From assembly GCF_030817415.1 (NCBI RefSeq), contig NZ_JAUSZI010000002.1, positions 8,184,001 through 8,248,000 of the forward strand: DNA of 64,000 nucleotides, in the 5' to 3' direction. The position numbers and the translations under genes were made by a program. Position 1 is the stretch's first letter, and each line of letters opens with the position of its first letter. Positions 1-9,541 of the stretch are shown here, piece by piece. The notes below the pieces were generated by a model. That model searched no databases. It had not been told where the DNA came from and saw nothing but the letters and a program-made list of their open reading frames with translations. The stretch is from Streptomyces umbrinus (lineage in GTDB: Bacteria > Actinomycetota > Actinomycetes > Streptomycetales > Streptomycetaceae).

Positions 1-1134
1 GCGAGACGCGAGCTCCGTACGGAGCTTCCCGAGGCGGAGGCCGCACGGCACCGGGTGGCGGCCCGTGCCGTCATCGCACGCGTACGCGGCCTCGAACCGG
101 CAGCCGTACGAAGGGAGTTGGCGCCCACCGGATACACCGCACCCCATCTGCCCCCGCCGTACGGACTCGGTGCAGGACCCGTCCAGCAGCTCGCCGTACA
201 GGAGGAACTGGCAGCCGCCGGAGTACGCGTCGGCGATCTCGGGATCGCCACCTGGGTCGTACCGTCGCTCATCGCCTACGGGACCCGGGAACAGCAGGAG
301 CGGTATCTGCTGCCCACGCTGTGCGGGGACGTGCTGTGGTGCCAGCTTTTCTCGGAGCCCGGTGCCGGGTCCGACCTCGCCTCGCTCCGCACCCGGGCCG
401 AGCGGACCGCTGACGGGCGGTGGCGGGTCAACGGGCAGAAGGTGTGGACGAGTTCGGCCCAGTGGGCGGACTACGGGATCCTCCTCGCCCGGACGAACCC
501 GGACGCGCCAAAGCACAAGGGGCTCACGTACTTCGTCGTCGACATGAAGGAGACGGACGGCATCGAGATCCGTCCGCTGAAGGAGATCACGGGCGAATCG
601 CTCTTCAACGAGGTCTACTTCGACGACGTGGTGCTGCCCGCCGACGCCGTGGTCGGTTCGGTCGACGACGGCTGGCGGGTCGCACGCAACACCCTCGGCA
701 ACGAACGCGTCCACATGGCCGACCAGTTGACCTTCGGCACCGGCCTCGAAGCGATCGTCGCCCGCTCCGCCGACCTCGACGACACCGTGCGGGAACGCGT
801 CGGAACCCTGATCGCGGAGGCTCACGCGCTGGGCTGCATCGGGCTCCGTACGACCATGCGGCAGGTCTCGGGAGTGGACCCGGGCGCCGGAGCCTCCGTA
901 CGCAAGCTCGTCCAGACCGCGCACCAGCAGAAGGTTGCCGAGCTGGCACTCGAACTCCTCGGCCCGGCCGGTGCGTTGCGCGAGGGCGCCGGCGAGCGGG
1001 CCGTGCACGGATTCCTGCTCAGCCGGTGTCTGACCATCGCCGGCGGGACGACGCAGGTGCAGCTGAACGTGGTCGCGGAGCGCATCCTCGGTCTGCCGAG
1101 GGACCAACCAACGGGAGACCGGGGAGAGTCATGA
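1..1134 (+). CDS. Acyl-CoA dehydrogenase, 5' end outside window
   Basis: FAD-dependent acyl-CoA dehydrogenase, which would make the alpha-beta double bond of an acyl-CoA thioester in the cytoplasm. The frame is open from base 1 and no convincing start is visible, so the true start lies upstream; a GTG at 55 is in frame but internal to the fold. Visible family marks are the FSEPGAGSD flavin/substrate loop, the [10 protein letters not shown] segment, a middle beta domain ending in [10 protein letters not shown], and a C-terminal helical domain with [19 protein letters not shown]. The stop overlaps the next start as ATGA (1131-1134), so it is translationally coupled to the thiolase. The substrate cannot be read from sequence; association with an SCP2-type thiolase suggests a branched, side-chain or aromatic acyl-CoA. 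Confidence 0.93.
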   Translation, partial: ARRELRTELPEAEAARHRVAARAVIARVRGLEPAAVRRELAPTGYTAPHLPPPYGLGAGPVQQLAVQEELAAAGVRVGDLGIATWVVPSLIAYGTREQQERYLLPTLCGDVLWCQLFSEPGAGSDLASLRTRAERTADGRWRVNGQKVWTSSAQWADYGILLARTNPDAPKHKGLTYFVVDMKETDGIEIRPLKEITGESLFNEVYFDDVVLPADAVVGSVDDGWRVARNTLGNERVHMADQLTFGTGLEAIVARSADLDDTVRERVGTLIAEAHALGCIGLRTTMRQVSGVDPGAGASVRKLVQTAHQQKVAELALELLGPAGALREGAGERAVHGFLLSRCLTIAGGTTQVQLNVVAERILGLPRDQPTGDRGES

Positions 1135-2345
1135 AGGCATACGTCGTCGGTGTGGGCATGACCAAGTTCGAGAAGCCGGAGACCCGGGACTGGCAGTACT
1201 GGGACATGGTCCGGGAGGCGGGCACGGGCGCCCTCGCGGACGCCGGGGTCTCGTACGACGCCGTGGAGCAGGTGCCCGTCGGCTACTGCTTCCAGGCCTC
1301 CACGGCAGGGCAGCGGGCCGTGTACGAACTCGGTCTGAGCGGTGTGCCCGTCTACAACGTGAACAACAACTGCGCGACCGGCTCGACCGCGCTGATGCTC
1401 GCCCGGCAGTTCGTGGAGGGCGGCGCGAGCGACTGCGTACTGGCGGTGGGGTTCGAGAAGATGGCGCGGGGTGCGCTCGGGGGCGGGGCCGATGGTGGTG
1501 CCCGCGGCGGAGCCGCTGATGACTGGAGCAAGACGTCACCTGTGGCGCGTCATTACGCCGTGATGGCGGCGCGGCACGGCTTCGAGATGACGCCGCCCAC
1601 CGCCCAGATCTTCGGCGACGCGGCGCGCGAGCACATGGAGAAGTACGGCACGACCGAGGCGCAGCTCGCCGCCGTGGGAGCCAAGAACCACCGGCACTCG
1701 GCGAGCAACCCCTACGCGCAGTTCCAGGACGTCTACTCGGTCGACGAGATCCTCGCCGCGCGTAGCGTGCACGCGCCGCTGACCAAACTCCAGTGCTCGC
1801 CCACCTCGGATGGGGCCGCCGCGGCCGTCGTCGTGTCGGAGCGGTTCGTGGAACGGCACGGGCTGGGGGAGCGGGCCGTGGAGATCGTCGCGCAGGCGAT
1901 GACCACCGACACGGAGGAGTCGTTCGCGTCCGGGTCGTGCATCGACGTCGTCGGGCAGCCGATGTCGCGGGCCGCCGCCCGGCAGGTGTACGAGAGGGCC
2001 GGGCTCGGCATCGAGGACGTCGACGTCGTGGAACTCCACGACTGCTTCTCCGTCAACGAGCTGCTGACGTACGAGGCGCTCGGCATGTGCGAGGAGGGGG
2101 AGTCCGGGAAGCTCGTCGAGTCGGGTGCGACGACGTACGGCGGACGCTGGGTGGTGAACCCCTCGGGCGGCCTCATCTCCAAAGGACACCCCCTGGGAGC
2201 CACCGGCATCGCCCAAGTCGCCGAACTGGTATGGCAGTTGAGGGGCGAGGCGGCGGCCCGGCAGGTGACGGGCGCCCGCGTCGGCCTCGCGCACAACATC
2301 GGGCTCGGGGGCGCGGCGGTGGTGACCCTGCTGAGGCGGGGCTAG
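1131..2345 (+). CDS. Thiolase / SCP2-type lipid-transfer acetyl-CoA acyltransferase
   Basis: A 404-residue thiolase-fold protein of the SCP-x / lipid-transfer class that would cleave a 3-ketoacyl-CoA. The nucleophile is Cys81 in NNNCATGS. The ELHDCFS segment and the C-terminal [17 protein letters not shown] signature with the catalytic His are intact. The ATG overlaps the dehydrogenase stop by 4 bp. The TAG stop (2343-2345) lies in the CTAG end of a mobile repeat and in the target duplication of the IS that follows, so the native C-terminus may have been altered slightly. The frame stays open far upstream of 1131, but that part is an out-of-frame reading of the dehydrogenase gene. Any downstream co-transcribed gene is now cut off by the insertion. 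Confidence 0.93.
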   Translation: MKAYVVGVGMTKFEKPETRDWQYWDMVREAGTGALADAGVSYDAVEQVPVGYCFQASTAGQRAVYELGLSGVPVYNVNNNCATGSTALMLARQFVEGGASDCVLAVGFEKMARGALGGGADGGARGGAADDWSKTSPVARHYAVMAARHGFEMTPPTAQIFGDAAREHMEKYGTTEAQLAAVGAKNHRHSASNPYAQFQDVYSVDEILAARSVHAPLTKLQCSPTSDGAAAAVVVSERFVERHGLGERAVEIVAQAMTTDTEESFASGSCIDVVGQPMSRAAARQVYERAGLGIEDVDVVELHDCFSVNELLTYEALGMCEEGESGKLVESGATTYGGRWVVNPSGGLISKGHPLGATGIAQVAELVWQLRGEAAARQVTGARVGLAHNIGLGGAAVVTLLRRG

Positions 2346-2347
2346 GG

Positions 2348-3796
2348 CCAATGCCGTTGCGTTATGGGTCTGTGGGTTGGGGTCGTTTGATGAGGATGGC
2401 TTGGGTGCCGGTGCGGGTGGGCTGGGGCCAGTGGCGGTGTTCAGCCCGTTTGAGCCAGTAGTTGGACATCTTTCGTTTGACGACGCGGGGCTGGCTGCGC
2501 AGGCGTCTGGCGGGGAGGAGTCTTTCCAGCAGGTCTTCCTGGAGTAATCGCAAGGCCTGGACCAGGAGGTCAGGGGGAAAAGCTGCCGGGCGTGACGGTC
2601 ACACTGCGGCGGGCGGAGCGCAGGGTCTCGGTGAAGGAGATGCGGTCGGGGTCGAGTTGGCGGGTAGCCGCGGTTCTGAGCATCAGTTCCCGCAGTGCAT
2701 GGTGGACCAGGAGATGGGCCCAGATCTGTTGCAGGACACCGTCGGGTGTCTTGCTGCTGAGGACCACCTTCGCGCCGCGCTGGTGGGTTTTGATCTCGGC
2801 GAAGACGGATTCGATCTCCCAGCGTTCGCGGTAGAGGGCGGCCAGTTGCCGGGCCGGATAGCGGCGGGCGTCCAGGAGAGTGGTGATCAGGCGGTAGTCC
2901 TGGGCCGTGTCTTTGAGCTGGTAGGCCAGGACACGCACGGTGACCGGGTTGCGGTGGGAGGCGTCGGTGCCGGCATGGATGCGTGAGATCCAGGACCCGT
3001 CGCGCAGTGGCCTGTCGATGGGCAGGACACGGTTGGCGGGCACCCGCCACAGCAGGTCGGCGCCGGTGGCGGTGAAGGCCTGCCACAGCGGGACGCCGAG
3101 GAACTCGCGGTCGGCCAGCACGAGTTGGCCTGGCCCGCAGGAGCGGGGCAGGCGGCCCACCAGGGTCACTTCCCCGGTGCGGCAGCCGGCGAGTTCGGCG
3201 TCCAGCACTGCATGGCTGCCCACCTCCACCAAGGCGGCCATCCGCACCTGCACAAAGGCGCTCCGGCCGGTCCCACGACCGTTGCCGGGACGGCCGAAGG
3301 CCGCTTGATTGGCCTCACTGTCGGCGACATCCCAGCAGGTCCCGTCCACCGCCAGAACCCGCAGGCCCCGCCAGAACGCCCCCGGAGTCGCCTCGGTGGC
3401 CATCGGCTTCGCGGTCGTGGCGAACAGCACCCGCAGCGGCTCGGATCCCAGCCGCTGCCGGGCCCGAAACAGTGACGACTTCGCCGGAACATGCCAGTCA
3501 CCCAGCAGTCCCAGACCGCGAAGCCCCGCGACCAGGTGCCGCATCACTTCTAGATACGGGGCGGGAGAGAACAGCGCCAGCCCCAGCACGAAGTACACCA
3601 CCAGCCGGGCGGGCAGCAGCCGCTTACGCCGCTCGGACCGGCCACACGCTGCCACCACCCGATCCACCAACCCCGGCGGATACACCCAGGTCAACAGCCC
3701 CAGACCCGATAAGTCAGACACACTCGCGGCCACCCGCACCACCCCCGGGACCCACTCCCAACCAGCCTACGCCCAAGGCAAAAGCAACGGCATTGG
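2348..3796 (-). mobile_element. IS4-family insertion sequence, 1449 bp
   Basis: The element is bounded by a perfect 13-bp terminal inverted repeat, CCAATGCCGTTGC at 2348-2360 and its reverse complement at 3784-3796. It is flanked by an 8-bp direct repeat, ggctaggg, at 2340-2347 and 3797-3804. If one or two bases of the terminal repeat are given to the flank, the duplication can be read as 9 or 10 bp. It carries one transposase gene on the minus strand, broken by a frameshift. It is inserted inside the left end of another repeat element (see 3799-4004). Confidence 0.9.
2362..3742 (-). pseudogene. IS4-family DDE transposase, frameshifted near its C-terminus
   Basis: DDE transposase of the IS4 family. 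The main frame (3742 down to 2570, 390 residues) has the first Asp in VLAVDGTCWD, the second in LVLADREF, and the YREK-type signature with the catalytic Glu in YRERWEIESVFAEIK. That frame stops at TGA just after a TTTTCCCCC run (minus strand, near 2572-2580). The conserved IS4 C-terminus, containing SQPRVVKRKMSNYW, continues in another frame from about 2553 to 2362. One base too many in the run explains this. All catalytic residues are before the break, so residual activity cannot be excluded. A sequencing error in the homopolymer is the alternative to true decay. A programmed shift is less likely because a -1 slip does not enter the conserved frame. Confidence 0.8.
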
Positions 3797-3798
3797 GG

Positions 3799-4004
3799 CT
3801 AGGGCCTGTCTGACAATTCCCTCCCCCAGCCTCCGGCCGGGAGGTGCCCCCAGCCTCACGACGCCATGCACGCACTCTCGCCGCACCATGCGCAGAGCCA
3901 AGTACGTCCAGTACGAGGCTCTACGCCCGGCACGCCGAGAGCACGCACCTGACGCCGCGAGGCCGCCCTCCGGGCGACGACGGGAATTGTCAGACAGGCC
4001 CTAG
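3799..4004. repeat. MITE-like palindromic-ended element, target of the IS4 insertion
   Basis: A roughly 206-bp element with 23-bp perfect terminal inverted repeats beginning CTAGGGCCTGTCTGAC (3799-3821) and ending with the complement (3982-4004). It has no coding capacity that I can support. This terminal sequence is one I associate with a repeat scattered through Streptomyces genomes, which would need a genome search to confirm. Its CTAG end supplies the thiolase stop codon, and the IS4 element is inserted exactly in that end. Confidence 0.8.
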
Positions 4005-4096
4005 CGGGTGCGAGAGGGCGGCAGAGGTCCTAGGTCCTGCGGCGGACGGATCGTCCAGCGAAATTCCGATGTACGGGGCACAAGACCGCTGCGAGC

Positions 4097-5533
4097 ATGA
4101 CACCCATGCCCACGCTCAGAGCCGCCGCAGAGATACCCGTGTCCGGTCGTTCCGCGCCACCCACCTGGGTGGTGGTCGCACTCGCGTGCGCGGGACAGTT
4201 CCTCGTCGTCCTCGATGTGTCCGTGGTCAATACGGCGCTGCCGTCGATGCGGGCCGACCTGGGGCTCAGCGCCCCGGGGCTCCAGTGGGTCGTCAACGCG
4301 TACACGATCGCCTTCGCCGGATTCATGCTGCTCGGCGGGCGGGCCGGGGACCTGTACGGCCGCAAGCGGATGTTCCTGATCGGGCTCGCGCTGTTCACGC
4401 TGGCCTCGCTCGCGGGCGGGCTCGCCCAGGAGGGCTGGCAGCTGCTGGCCGCACGGGCCGTGCAGGGTCTCGGGGCGGCGGTGCTCGCGCCCTCGACGCT
4501 GACGATCCTGACGTCGGCCGTGCCCGAGGGCGCGGCACGCGCGCGGGCCATCGCGACCTGGACCGCCGTCGGCGGGGGCGGCGGCGCGGCGGGCGGGCTC
4601 GTCGGCGGGGTCCTGGTCGACGGGCTGTCGTGGCGGTGGGTCCTGCTGATCAACGTGCCCATCGGTGCTGTGGTGCTGGCCGGCGCCCTGCTCTGGCTCG
4701 TCGAGAGCCGGGCCGGCGGCGGACGGCGGATCGACCTGCCGGGAGCCCTGCTGGTGACGGCGGGCCTCGCGACACTCGCGTACGGGATCGTGCAGACCGA
4801 GGCCGAGGGGTGGACCTCGGCCGCGACCCTGGTTCCGCTGGCCGCCGGGGCCGCCCTGATCGGGCTGTTCCTGCTGGTCGAGGCGCGGACGAAGGCGCCC
4901 CTGATGCCGCTGAAGCTGTTCCGCCTGAGGTCCGTGTCCTCGGCGAACGTGGCGATGTTCCTGTGCGGCTCGGCCATGTTCTGCATGTGGTTCTTCATGA
5001 CGCTGTACGCGCAGAACGTGCTCGGCTACTCGCCGCTGGACGCCGGACTCGCGCTCGTGCCCAGCTCGCTCGCGGTGATCCTCGGCTCGAAGGTCGCGCC
5101 GCGGCTGATGCCCGTTGTGGGAGCGCGGAATGTCGCCGTGCTCGGGGCGCTGGTGGCCGCTGCCGGGTTCGGCTGGCAGTCCACGATGACCGCCGACGGT
5201 GCGTATCTCACCGCGATCATGTTCCCCGGCATCCTGATGATGCTCGGCGCCGGACTGTCCGCGACGCCCCTCGCCGCGCTGGCCACGTCGGGGGCGGAGC
5301 CGGGGGAGGCGGGGCTGGTGTCGGGGCTGATCAACACGTCCCGCACGATGGGGGGTTCTCTCGGGCTCTCCGTGATGGCGACGATCGCCGCGGCGCGGAC
5401 CGGGGGCGGGCGGTCGCCGGAGGCACTGGCGGAGGGGTATGCGCTGGTGTTCCGCACGGGTGGGGGTGTGTTGCTGGTGGGGGTTGTGCTGATGCTGGTG
5501 TGGCTCCCGCGGGGGGTTGTGGGGCGGGGTTGA
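4097..5533 (+). CDS. MFS drug/proton antiporter of the DHA2 (EmrB/QacA) type
   Basis: A 478-residue integral membrane exporter, probably 14 transmembrane helices. The first helix carries VVLDVSVVNTALPSM, typical of the DHA2 14-helix family, and is followed by the loop GGRAGDLYGRKRMF (motif A) and by the motif C-like region after RWVLLINVPIG. It would use the proton gradient to extrude small, probably cationic or amphiphilic, compounds. ATG at 4097 is the first plausible start; no strong ribosome binding site is visible, and the short leader suggests a nearby promoter in the mobile repeat's right flank. No neighbouring regulator shares its strand, so the substrate is unknown. Confidence 0.9.
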   Translation: MTPMPTLRAAAEIPVSGRSAPPTWVVVALACAGQFLVVLDVSVVNTALPSMRADLGLSAPGLQWVVNAYTIAFAGFMLLGGRAGDLYGRKRMFLIGLALFTLASLAGGLAQEGWQLLAARAVQGLGAAVLAPSTLTILTSAVPEGAARARAIATWTAVGGGGGAAGGLVGGVLVDGLSWRWVLLINVPIGAVVLAGALLWLVESRAGGGRRIDLPGALLVTAGLATLAYGIVQTEAEGWTSAATLVPLAAGAALIGLFLLVEARTKAPLMPLKLFRLRSVSSANVAMFLCGSAMFCMWFFMTLYAQNVLGYSPLDAGLALVPSSLAVILGSKVAPRLMPVVGARNVAVLGALVAAAGFGWQSTMTADGAYLTAIMFPGILMMLGAGLSATPLAALATSGAEPGEAGLVSGLINTSRTMGGSLGLSVMATIAAARTGGGRSPEALAEGYALVFRTGGGVLLVGVVLMLVWLPRGVVGRG

Positions 5534-5540
5534 GGTTCGC

Positions 5541-5690
5541 TGCGGGTGGGTGGGGGCTGGTCGCGCAGTTCCCCGCGCCCCTGAAGACAAAAGCCGGGGC
5601 TACCGCCCCTGTCTTTTGTCTTCAGGGGGCGGTAGCCCTTGCTTTTAAGGGGCGCGGGGAACTGCGCGACCAGCCCCCACCGGCCCGCAG
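5541..5690. repeat. Large nested palindrome, dispersed GGGGCTGGTCGCGCAG repeat
   Basis: Two long complementary arms (about 5541-5581 and 5648-5690) read gggctggtcgcgcagttcc one way and its complement the other. Between them is an inner hairpin with arms TGAAGACAAAA / TTTTGTCTTCA. It lies between the converging MFS exporter and response regulator genes, so it can end transcription from both sides. The same arm sequence recurs at 6392-6497, 18931-18974, 19045-19088 and 19860-19911, so it is a dispersed family. Confidence 0.8.
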
Positions 5691-5702
5691 TCAACGAACC
5701 CC

Positions 5703-6344
5703 TTACAGCCACCCCTGCTGGCGAGCCTCCCGCATGGCCTCCATGCGATTCCGCGTCGCCGTCTTGCCGATCGCCGACGAGAGGTAGTTGCGGACGGTCG
5801 ACTCGGAGAGATGGAGCTTCGACGCGATGTCGGAGACCGTCGCCCCGTCCACCGAGGCCTTCAGCACATCGCACTCACGCGCAGTGAGCGGGTTCGGCCC
5901 GGCACTCAACGCGGCCGCCGCGAGCGCGGGATCGATGACCGTCTCACCGGTCAGTACCCGGCGGATCGCCTCGGCCAGCTCCTCCACGGGCCCGTCCTTG
6001 ACGAGGAACCCCGCGGCGCCCGCCTCCATGGCCCGCCGCAGATAGCCCGGCCGGCCGAAGGTGGTGAGGATCAGCACCCGGCAGTCGGGCGCCTCGTCCC
6101 GGAGCAGCGCGGCGGCGTCCAGGCCGCTGATGCCGGGCAGTTCGATGTCCAGCAGCGCCACGTCCGGCCGCCACTCCAGGGCCGCGCCCACGATCGCGTC
6201 CCCCGTCCCGACCTGCGCGACCACCTCGATGTCCGCCTCCAGGCCGAGGAGGAGGGCGAGGGCGCCCCGCATCATCCCCTGGTCCTCGGCGAGCAGAACG
6301 CGGATGGACTTGGCGGGCCGGTAGTCCCGGGGCATCTCGTTCAC
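5703..6344 (-). CDS. NarL/LuxR-type response regulator
   Basis: A 213-residue two-component response regulator. The receiver domain has the acidic pocket in LLAEDQ, the phosphoacceptor Asp in VALLDIELPG and the Lys in GFLVKDG. The C-terminal LuxR-type helix-turn-helix is LTARECDVLKASVDGATVSD followed by IASKLHLSESTVRNYLSSAIGK. It resembles the DesR branch. The partner is the histidine kinase encoded just upstream on the same strand (6519-7814), with a palindromic repeat between. A GTG (6344) or an ATG nine bases later (6335) can be the start; GAGG lies before both. The likely target is the neighbouring ABC exporter, which is inference from gene order. Confidence 0.92.
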   Translation of the reverse strand: MNEMPRDYRPAKSIRVLLAEDQGMMRGALALLLGLEADIEVVAQVGTGDAIVGAALEWRPDVALLDIELPGISGLDAAALLRDEAPDCRVLILTTFGRPGYLRRAMEAGAAGFLVKDGPVEELAEAIRRVLTGETVIDPALAAAALSAGPNPLTARECDVLKASVDGATVSDIASKLHLSESTVRNYLSSAIGKTATRNRMEAMREARQQGWL

Positions 6345-6391
6345 GGCCTCAGAGTAGGCCGCGTCAGCGCTCCGCTGGGGGTGCGTTGTTT

Positions 6392-6497
6392 GGCTGCGGG
6401 CCCGGTGGGGGCCGGTCGCGCAGTTCCCCGCGCCCCTGGCTTTTGTCTTTTAAGGGGCGCGGGGAACTGCGCGAGCAACCCCCACCCACCCGCAGCC
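6392..6497. repeat. Dispersed palindromic repeat between kinase and regulator genes
   Basis: Complementary arms of about 45 bases flank a short T-rich centre (cttttgtctttt). The sequence belongs to the same family as 5541-5690. It lies inside the kinase-regulator intergenic space and could form an attenuating hairpin in the shared transcript. Confidence 0.75.
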
Positions 6498-6518
6498 GCA
6501 CATCACACCCCAGCGGAG

Positions 6519-7814
6519 CTACCGGCTGGGCACGCGCCCAGTCGATAGCTCCGGCACACCCATCCGCTCGCCCGGATCCACCGGAAGCTCCGCCGCCACA
6601 GTGAACCCGTTCCGCGTCCCGGGCCTCGCCTCCAACGACCCCCCGGCCGCCGCAAGCCGCTCGGTCAGCCCCTTCAGGCCGGTACCGCCGATGCCGGGCA
6701 CGGGCAATTCCGGCGACCCCGGCCCGCCGGGCGGCGCCACCCCCCGACCATCGTCCGTGATGCGGAGCCGGACACGCTCAGCCGAACCATCCACCGTGAT
6801 CTCACAACGCCCCGCGCCACTGTGGCGCACCACGTTGGTGACCGCCTCGCGGACGACCCAGCCGAGCAGGACCTCGGTCTGGGCGGCGAGCGGCGGCCCG
6901 GACTGCCGGACGACCGGTTCGATACCGGCGGCCCGCAGGGCCGATCCCGCCCGGTCGAGATCCGCGGCGAGGCTGCCCTCGCGGTAACCGGTGACCGCCT
7001 CGCGGATCTCGGTCAGCGCCTGGCGGCCGACCGACTCGATGTCGGAGACCTGGACCAGCGCCGCGTCCATGTCGCGGGGCGCGAGCCGACGGGCAGCCTC
7101 CGACTTCACGACGATGACGGAGAGCGTGTGGCCGAGGAGGTCGTGCAGGTCACGGGAGAAGCGAAGACGTTCCTTCTCGACTGCCTGCCGGGCCAACTCC
7201 TCGCGGGCTGCGCGCAGTTCACGTACGGCGTCCGACAGGGAGAGGATCGCCGCGGTCACCATGGTGGACAGGAACGTGCCGTACGCGACGTTCACCGCGC
7301 CCCAGCCGTCCCGCAGCCCGGCCACGACACCCGCGAGCGCGCTCAGCCCGATGCCGGTCCTGCCGAGCCACCGCCCCCGGACGATCGCGCCCGCGGCCAG
7401 GCCGAGCAGCGGGAAGAAGAGCAGCCAGCTGCCGCCGTACAGGCCGCCGAGGAAACAGGTCACGATGCCCAGCGCGAGCAGCGCGCCCCGGGTGGAGCGG
7501 GCCTCGCGGGCCTCCTTGGTGAAGGCCCGGAACACCACATGGATGTAGAGGGAGTTGAAGACGAGGAGGCCGATGCCGCCGATCCACGGGTTCGGGGTTT
7601 TGCCCTGGAAGAGGTTGGAGAAGGCGCCCATGCCCATCAGGAGCCAGGGGAGCAGGGCGAAACCGCTGGGCGGCGGGCCCAGGTGCTCCGGGAGCTTTCC
7701 GGTCTTCTGCACGGCATTCCGGTCGGCGACGAACGCGTCCCGGTCGGCCTTCCGGTCCGTCCGCGACTCCTGCAACTCGGCCATCCGGCAGCTGACCCTT
7801 CGAAACCACGACAT
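6519..7814 (-). CDS. Membrane sensor histidine kinase, DesK/NarX-like
   Basis: A 431-residue sensor kinase. A charged N-terminal stretch is followed by about five hydrophobic segments (roughly residues 50-190), then a short linker coiled coil. The HisKA_3 dimerisation helix carries the phosphoacceptor His in SRDLHDLLGHTL. The HATPase domain has the N box VREAVTNVVRHSG, the G1 box DDGRG and the GTGLKGLTERL lid. It would phosphorylate the regulator at 5703-6344. It lies 15 bases downstream of the ABC permease gene on the same strand, so ABC ATPase, permease, kinase and regulator form one probable operon, as in many bacitracin- or lipid-stress modules. The signal is unknown. Confidence 0.92.
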   Translation of the reverse strand: MSWFRRVSCRMAELQESRTDRKADRDAFVADRNAVQKTGKLPEHLGPPPSGFALLPWLLMGMGAFSNLFQGKTPNPWIGGIGLLVFNSLYIHVVFRAFTKEAREARSTRGALLALGIVTCFLGGLYGGSWLLFFPLLGLAAGAIVRGRWLGRTGIGLSALAGVVAGLRDGWGAVNVAYGTFLSTMVTAAILSLSDAVRELRAAREELARQAVEKERLRFSRDLHDLLGHTLSVIVVKSEAARRLAPRDMDAALVQVSDIESVGRQALTEIREAVTGYREGSLAADLDRAGSALRAAGIEPVVRQSGPPLAAQTEVLLGWVVREAVTNVVRHSGAGRCEITVDGSAERVRLRITDDGRGVAPPGGPGSPELPVPGIGGTGLKGLTERLAAAGGSLEARPGTRNGFTVAAELPVDPGERMGVPELSTGRVPSR

Positions 7815-7829
7815 GGCCTCAGCCCCCTT

Positions 7830-8552
7830 TCAGACGGTCCGCGCGGTCCTGCGGTACGAGACCACAGCGTACGAGCCGAAGGCCAGCAGCCATCCGGTCA
7901 GCACCAGCACCGCCCCGAGGGCCGGCGCGTGCCCGTCGGCGACCGATGTGCCGAGCTGCGCGAACCGGTTCGTGGGTGTGTAGGAGGACAGGGACCGGAG
8001 CCAGGAGGGGAAGAGGCTCAGCGGGAACCACAGGCCGCCGACCACCGCGAGCGTCAGGTTGCACACCATGTTCATCACGCCCGTGGCCTGCGCGGTCAGC
8101 CGGTAGCCGTTGCCGAGGCCGAGCAGGGTGAAGGGGATCGAGCCGAGCCACAGCAGCAGCGCGATCACCGCCCACTTCCAGGCGTCGAGCCGTACGCCGT
8201 TGACCAGGCCGCCCGCCACCAGGACCGCGACGATCGCGGGCAGCACCGTCACCGCACCCGTGAGCGCCCGGCCCATCACGACCTGGCGCGGGCTCATCGG
8301 CGTGATCCGCAGTTGCCGCAGCCAGCCGACGGTCCGGTCCTCGGCGACTCCGCCGCCGGTGTTGAGGGCCGAGCCCATCGCGCCGTACGCGGCCATGCCG
8401 ATCATCGAGGCGGTCCGCCACTCGTTGTCGGCGCCGTCGCCGAGGTTCGTGAACAGCAGATACATCACCACCGGCATCACGACACCGCCGATCACGAAGC
8501 CGGTGTCGCGCAGCGTCCGGCGGACTTCGAGGCGCAGGTAGTCGAGCGTCAC
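7830..8552 (-). CDS. ABC-2 type exporter permease
   Basis: A 240-residue integral membrane permease with about six hydrophobic segments, including VIGGVVMPVVMYLLF near the start, VLPAIVAVLVAGG mid-protein and AVLVLTGWLLAFGSYAVV near the end. It has the layout of ABC-2 permeases. The GTG start overlaps the stop of the ATPase gene by 4 bp (GTGA, 8549-8552), so the two are coupled and should form one exporter. The kinase gene follows after 15 bases. Confidence 0.9.
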   Translation of the reverse strand: MTLDYLRLEVRRTLRDTGFVIGGVVMPVVMYLLFTNLGDGADNEWRTASMIGMAAYGAMGSALNTGGGVAEDRTVGWLRQLRITPMSPRQVVMGRALTGAVTVLPAIVAVLVAGGLVNGVRLDAWKWAVIALLLWLGSIPFTLLGLGNGYRLTAQATGVMNMVCNLTLAVVGGLWFPLSLFPSWLRSLSSYTPTNRFAQLGTSVADGHAPALGAVLVLTGWLLAFGSYAVVSYRRTARTV

Positions 8553-9541
8553 ACCGTCTCCAGGAAGGTACGGGCAGTACCGGTAGGGGCGTCGGAGGAG
8601 GTCAGGGCGAGGAACGCGTCGTCCAGCGAGGCCGGCGCGACCTCCAGGGCGTGTATCGCGCCGCGCTCGGCCAGCGCGATCACCGTCGCGTCCGAGTCGT
8701 CGGTCCGCAGCCGCGCCCGGTCGCCGCGCACCTCTACGGAGACCACCCCGGGAAGGTCCGCCAGCCCGTCCGGGGCGGCGCCGGCGAGGTCGAAGGCGAC
8801 GAGGCTGCCGCCCGCGGCCCGCTTCAGCTGCTCGCCGGTGCCGTCGGCGACGATCCGGCCGTGGTCGATGACGACGATCCGGTCGGCGTTGGCGTCCGCC
8901 TCCTCCAGATAGTGGGTGGAGAAGAGGACGGTGTGACCGCGCCGCGTGAACGCCCGCATCGAGTCCCAGAAGGCGTACCGCGCCTCCACGTCCAGCGCCG
9001 CGGTCGGCTCGTCGAGCACGACCAGCGCGGGGTTCCCGACGAGCGCGACCGCGAACCGCACCCGCTGCGTCTGGCCCCCGGAGAGCCGGTCCACGCGCCG
9101 CCCGGCCAACTCGGCGATGCCCGCGAGCTCCAGCGCCTCGGCGACGGGCATCGGCGCGGGATACGTACCGGCCACGAACCCGACCAGTTCGCCCACCGTC
9201 ACCCGTGGTACCGGCCGGCTGTCCTGGAGCATTGCGCCCACGCGCCCCGCCCGCACGGCCTCCTCCGTGGTGCCGCCGAAGAGGCGTACGACGCCCTCGT
9301 CCGGCTCGTTCAGGCCCAGCAGGAGCGAGATCGTGCTGGACTTGCCGGCGCCGTTGCGGCCCAGCAGTGCGACCGTCTCGCCGCGCGCGATCTCCAGGTC
9401 GACGCCGTCCACGGCCCGTACCGCACCGAAGGCCTTCACCGCCCCCGCGATGGAAACGGCCTGGTCCGCGGGCTCGCCCGCCCTGGTCTCCGCCGCCGTA
9501 TTCCTGGTGTCGGCCATCGCCCTCGTCCCCGTCTTCGTCAT
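8549..9541 (-). CDS. ABC exporter ATP-binding subunit
   Basis: Cytoplasmic nucleotide-binding subunit of about 330 residues. Walker A is GRNGAGKSS, the signature motif is LSGGQTQRVRF, Walker B is ALVVLDEPTAALD and the switch His is in LFSTHYLEEAD. A C-terminal extension of about 80 residues is typical of drug- or antibiotic-export ABC-2 systems. It pairs with the overlapping permease. ATG 9541 is used here; an ATG at 9517 with a purine-rich upstream stretch is an equally good start. The frame remains open to 9661, but that region is promoter-like. Confidence 0.9.
   Translation of the reverse strand: MTKTGTRAMADTRNTAAETRAGEPADQAVSIAGAVKAFGAVRAVDGVDLEIARGETVALLGRNGAGKSSTISLLLGLNEPDEGVVRLFGGTTEEAVRAGRVGAMLQDSRPVPRVTVGELVGFVAGTYPAPMPVAEALELAGIAELAGRRVDRLSGGQTQRVRFAVALVGNPALVVLDEPTAALDVEARYAFWDSMRAFTRRGHTVLFSTHYLEEADANADRIVVIDHGRIVADGTGEQLKRAAGGSLVAFDLAGAAPDGLADLPGVVSVEVRGDRARLRTDDSDATVIALAERGAIHALEVAPASLDDAFLALTSSDAPTGTARTFLETV

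Noticed and set aside
420..1130. Upstream extension of the thiolase frame
   Set aside because: It is an out-of-frame reading of the acyl-CoA dehydrogenase; the real thiolase starts at 1131 with an ATGA overlap.
1536..3086. Long minus-strand frame across thiolase and IS
   Set aside because: Arg/Pro-rich translation typical of high-GC shadow frames; it overlaps two well-supported genes.
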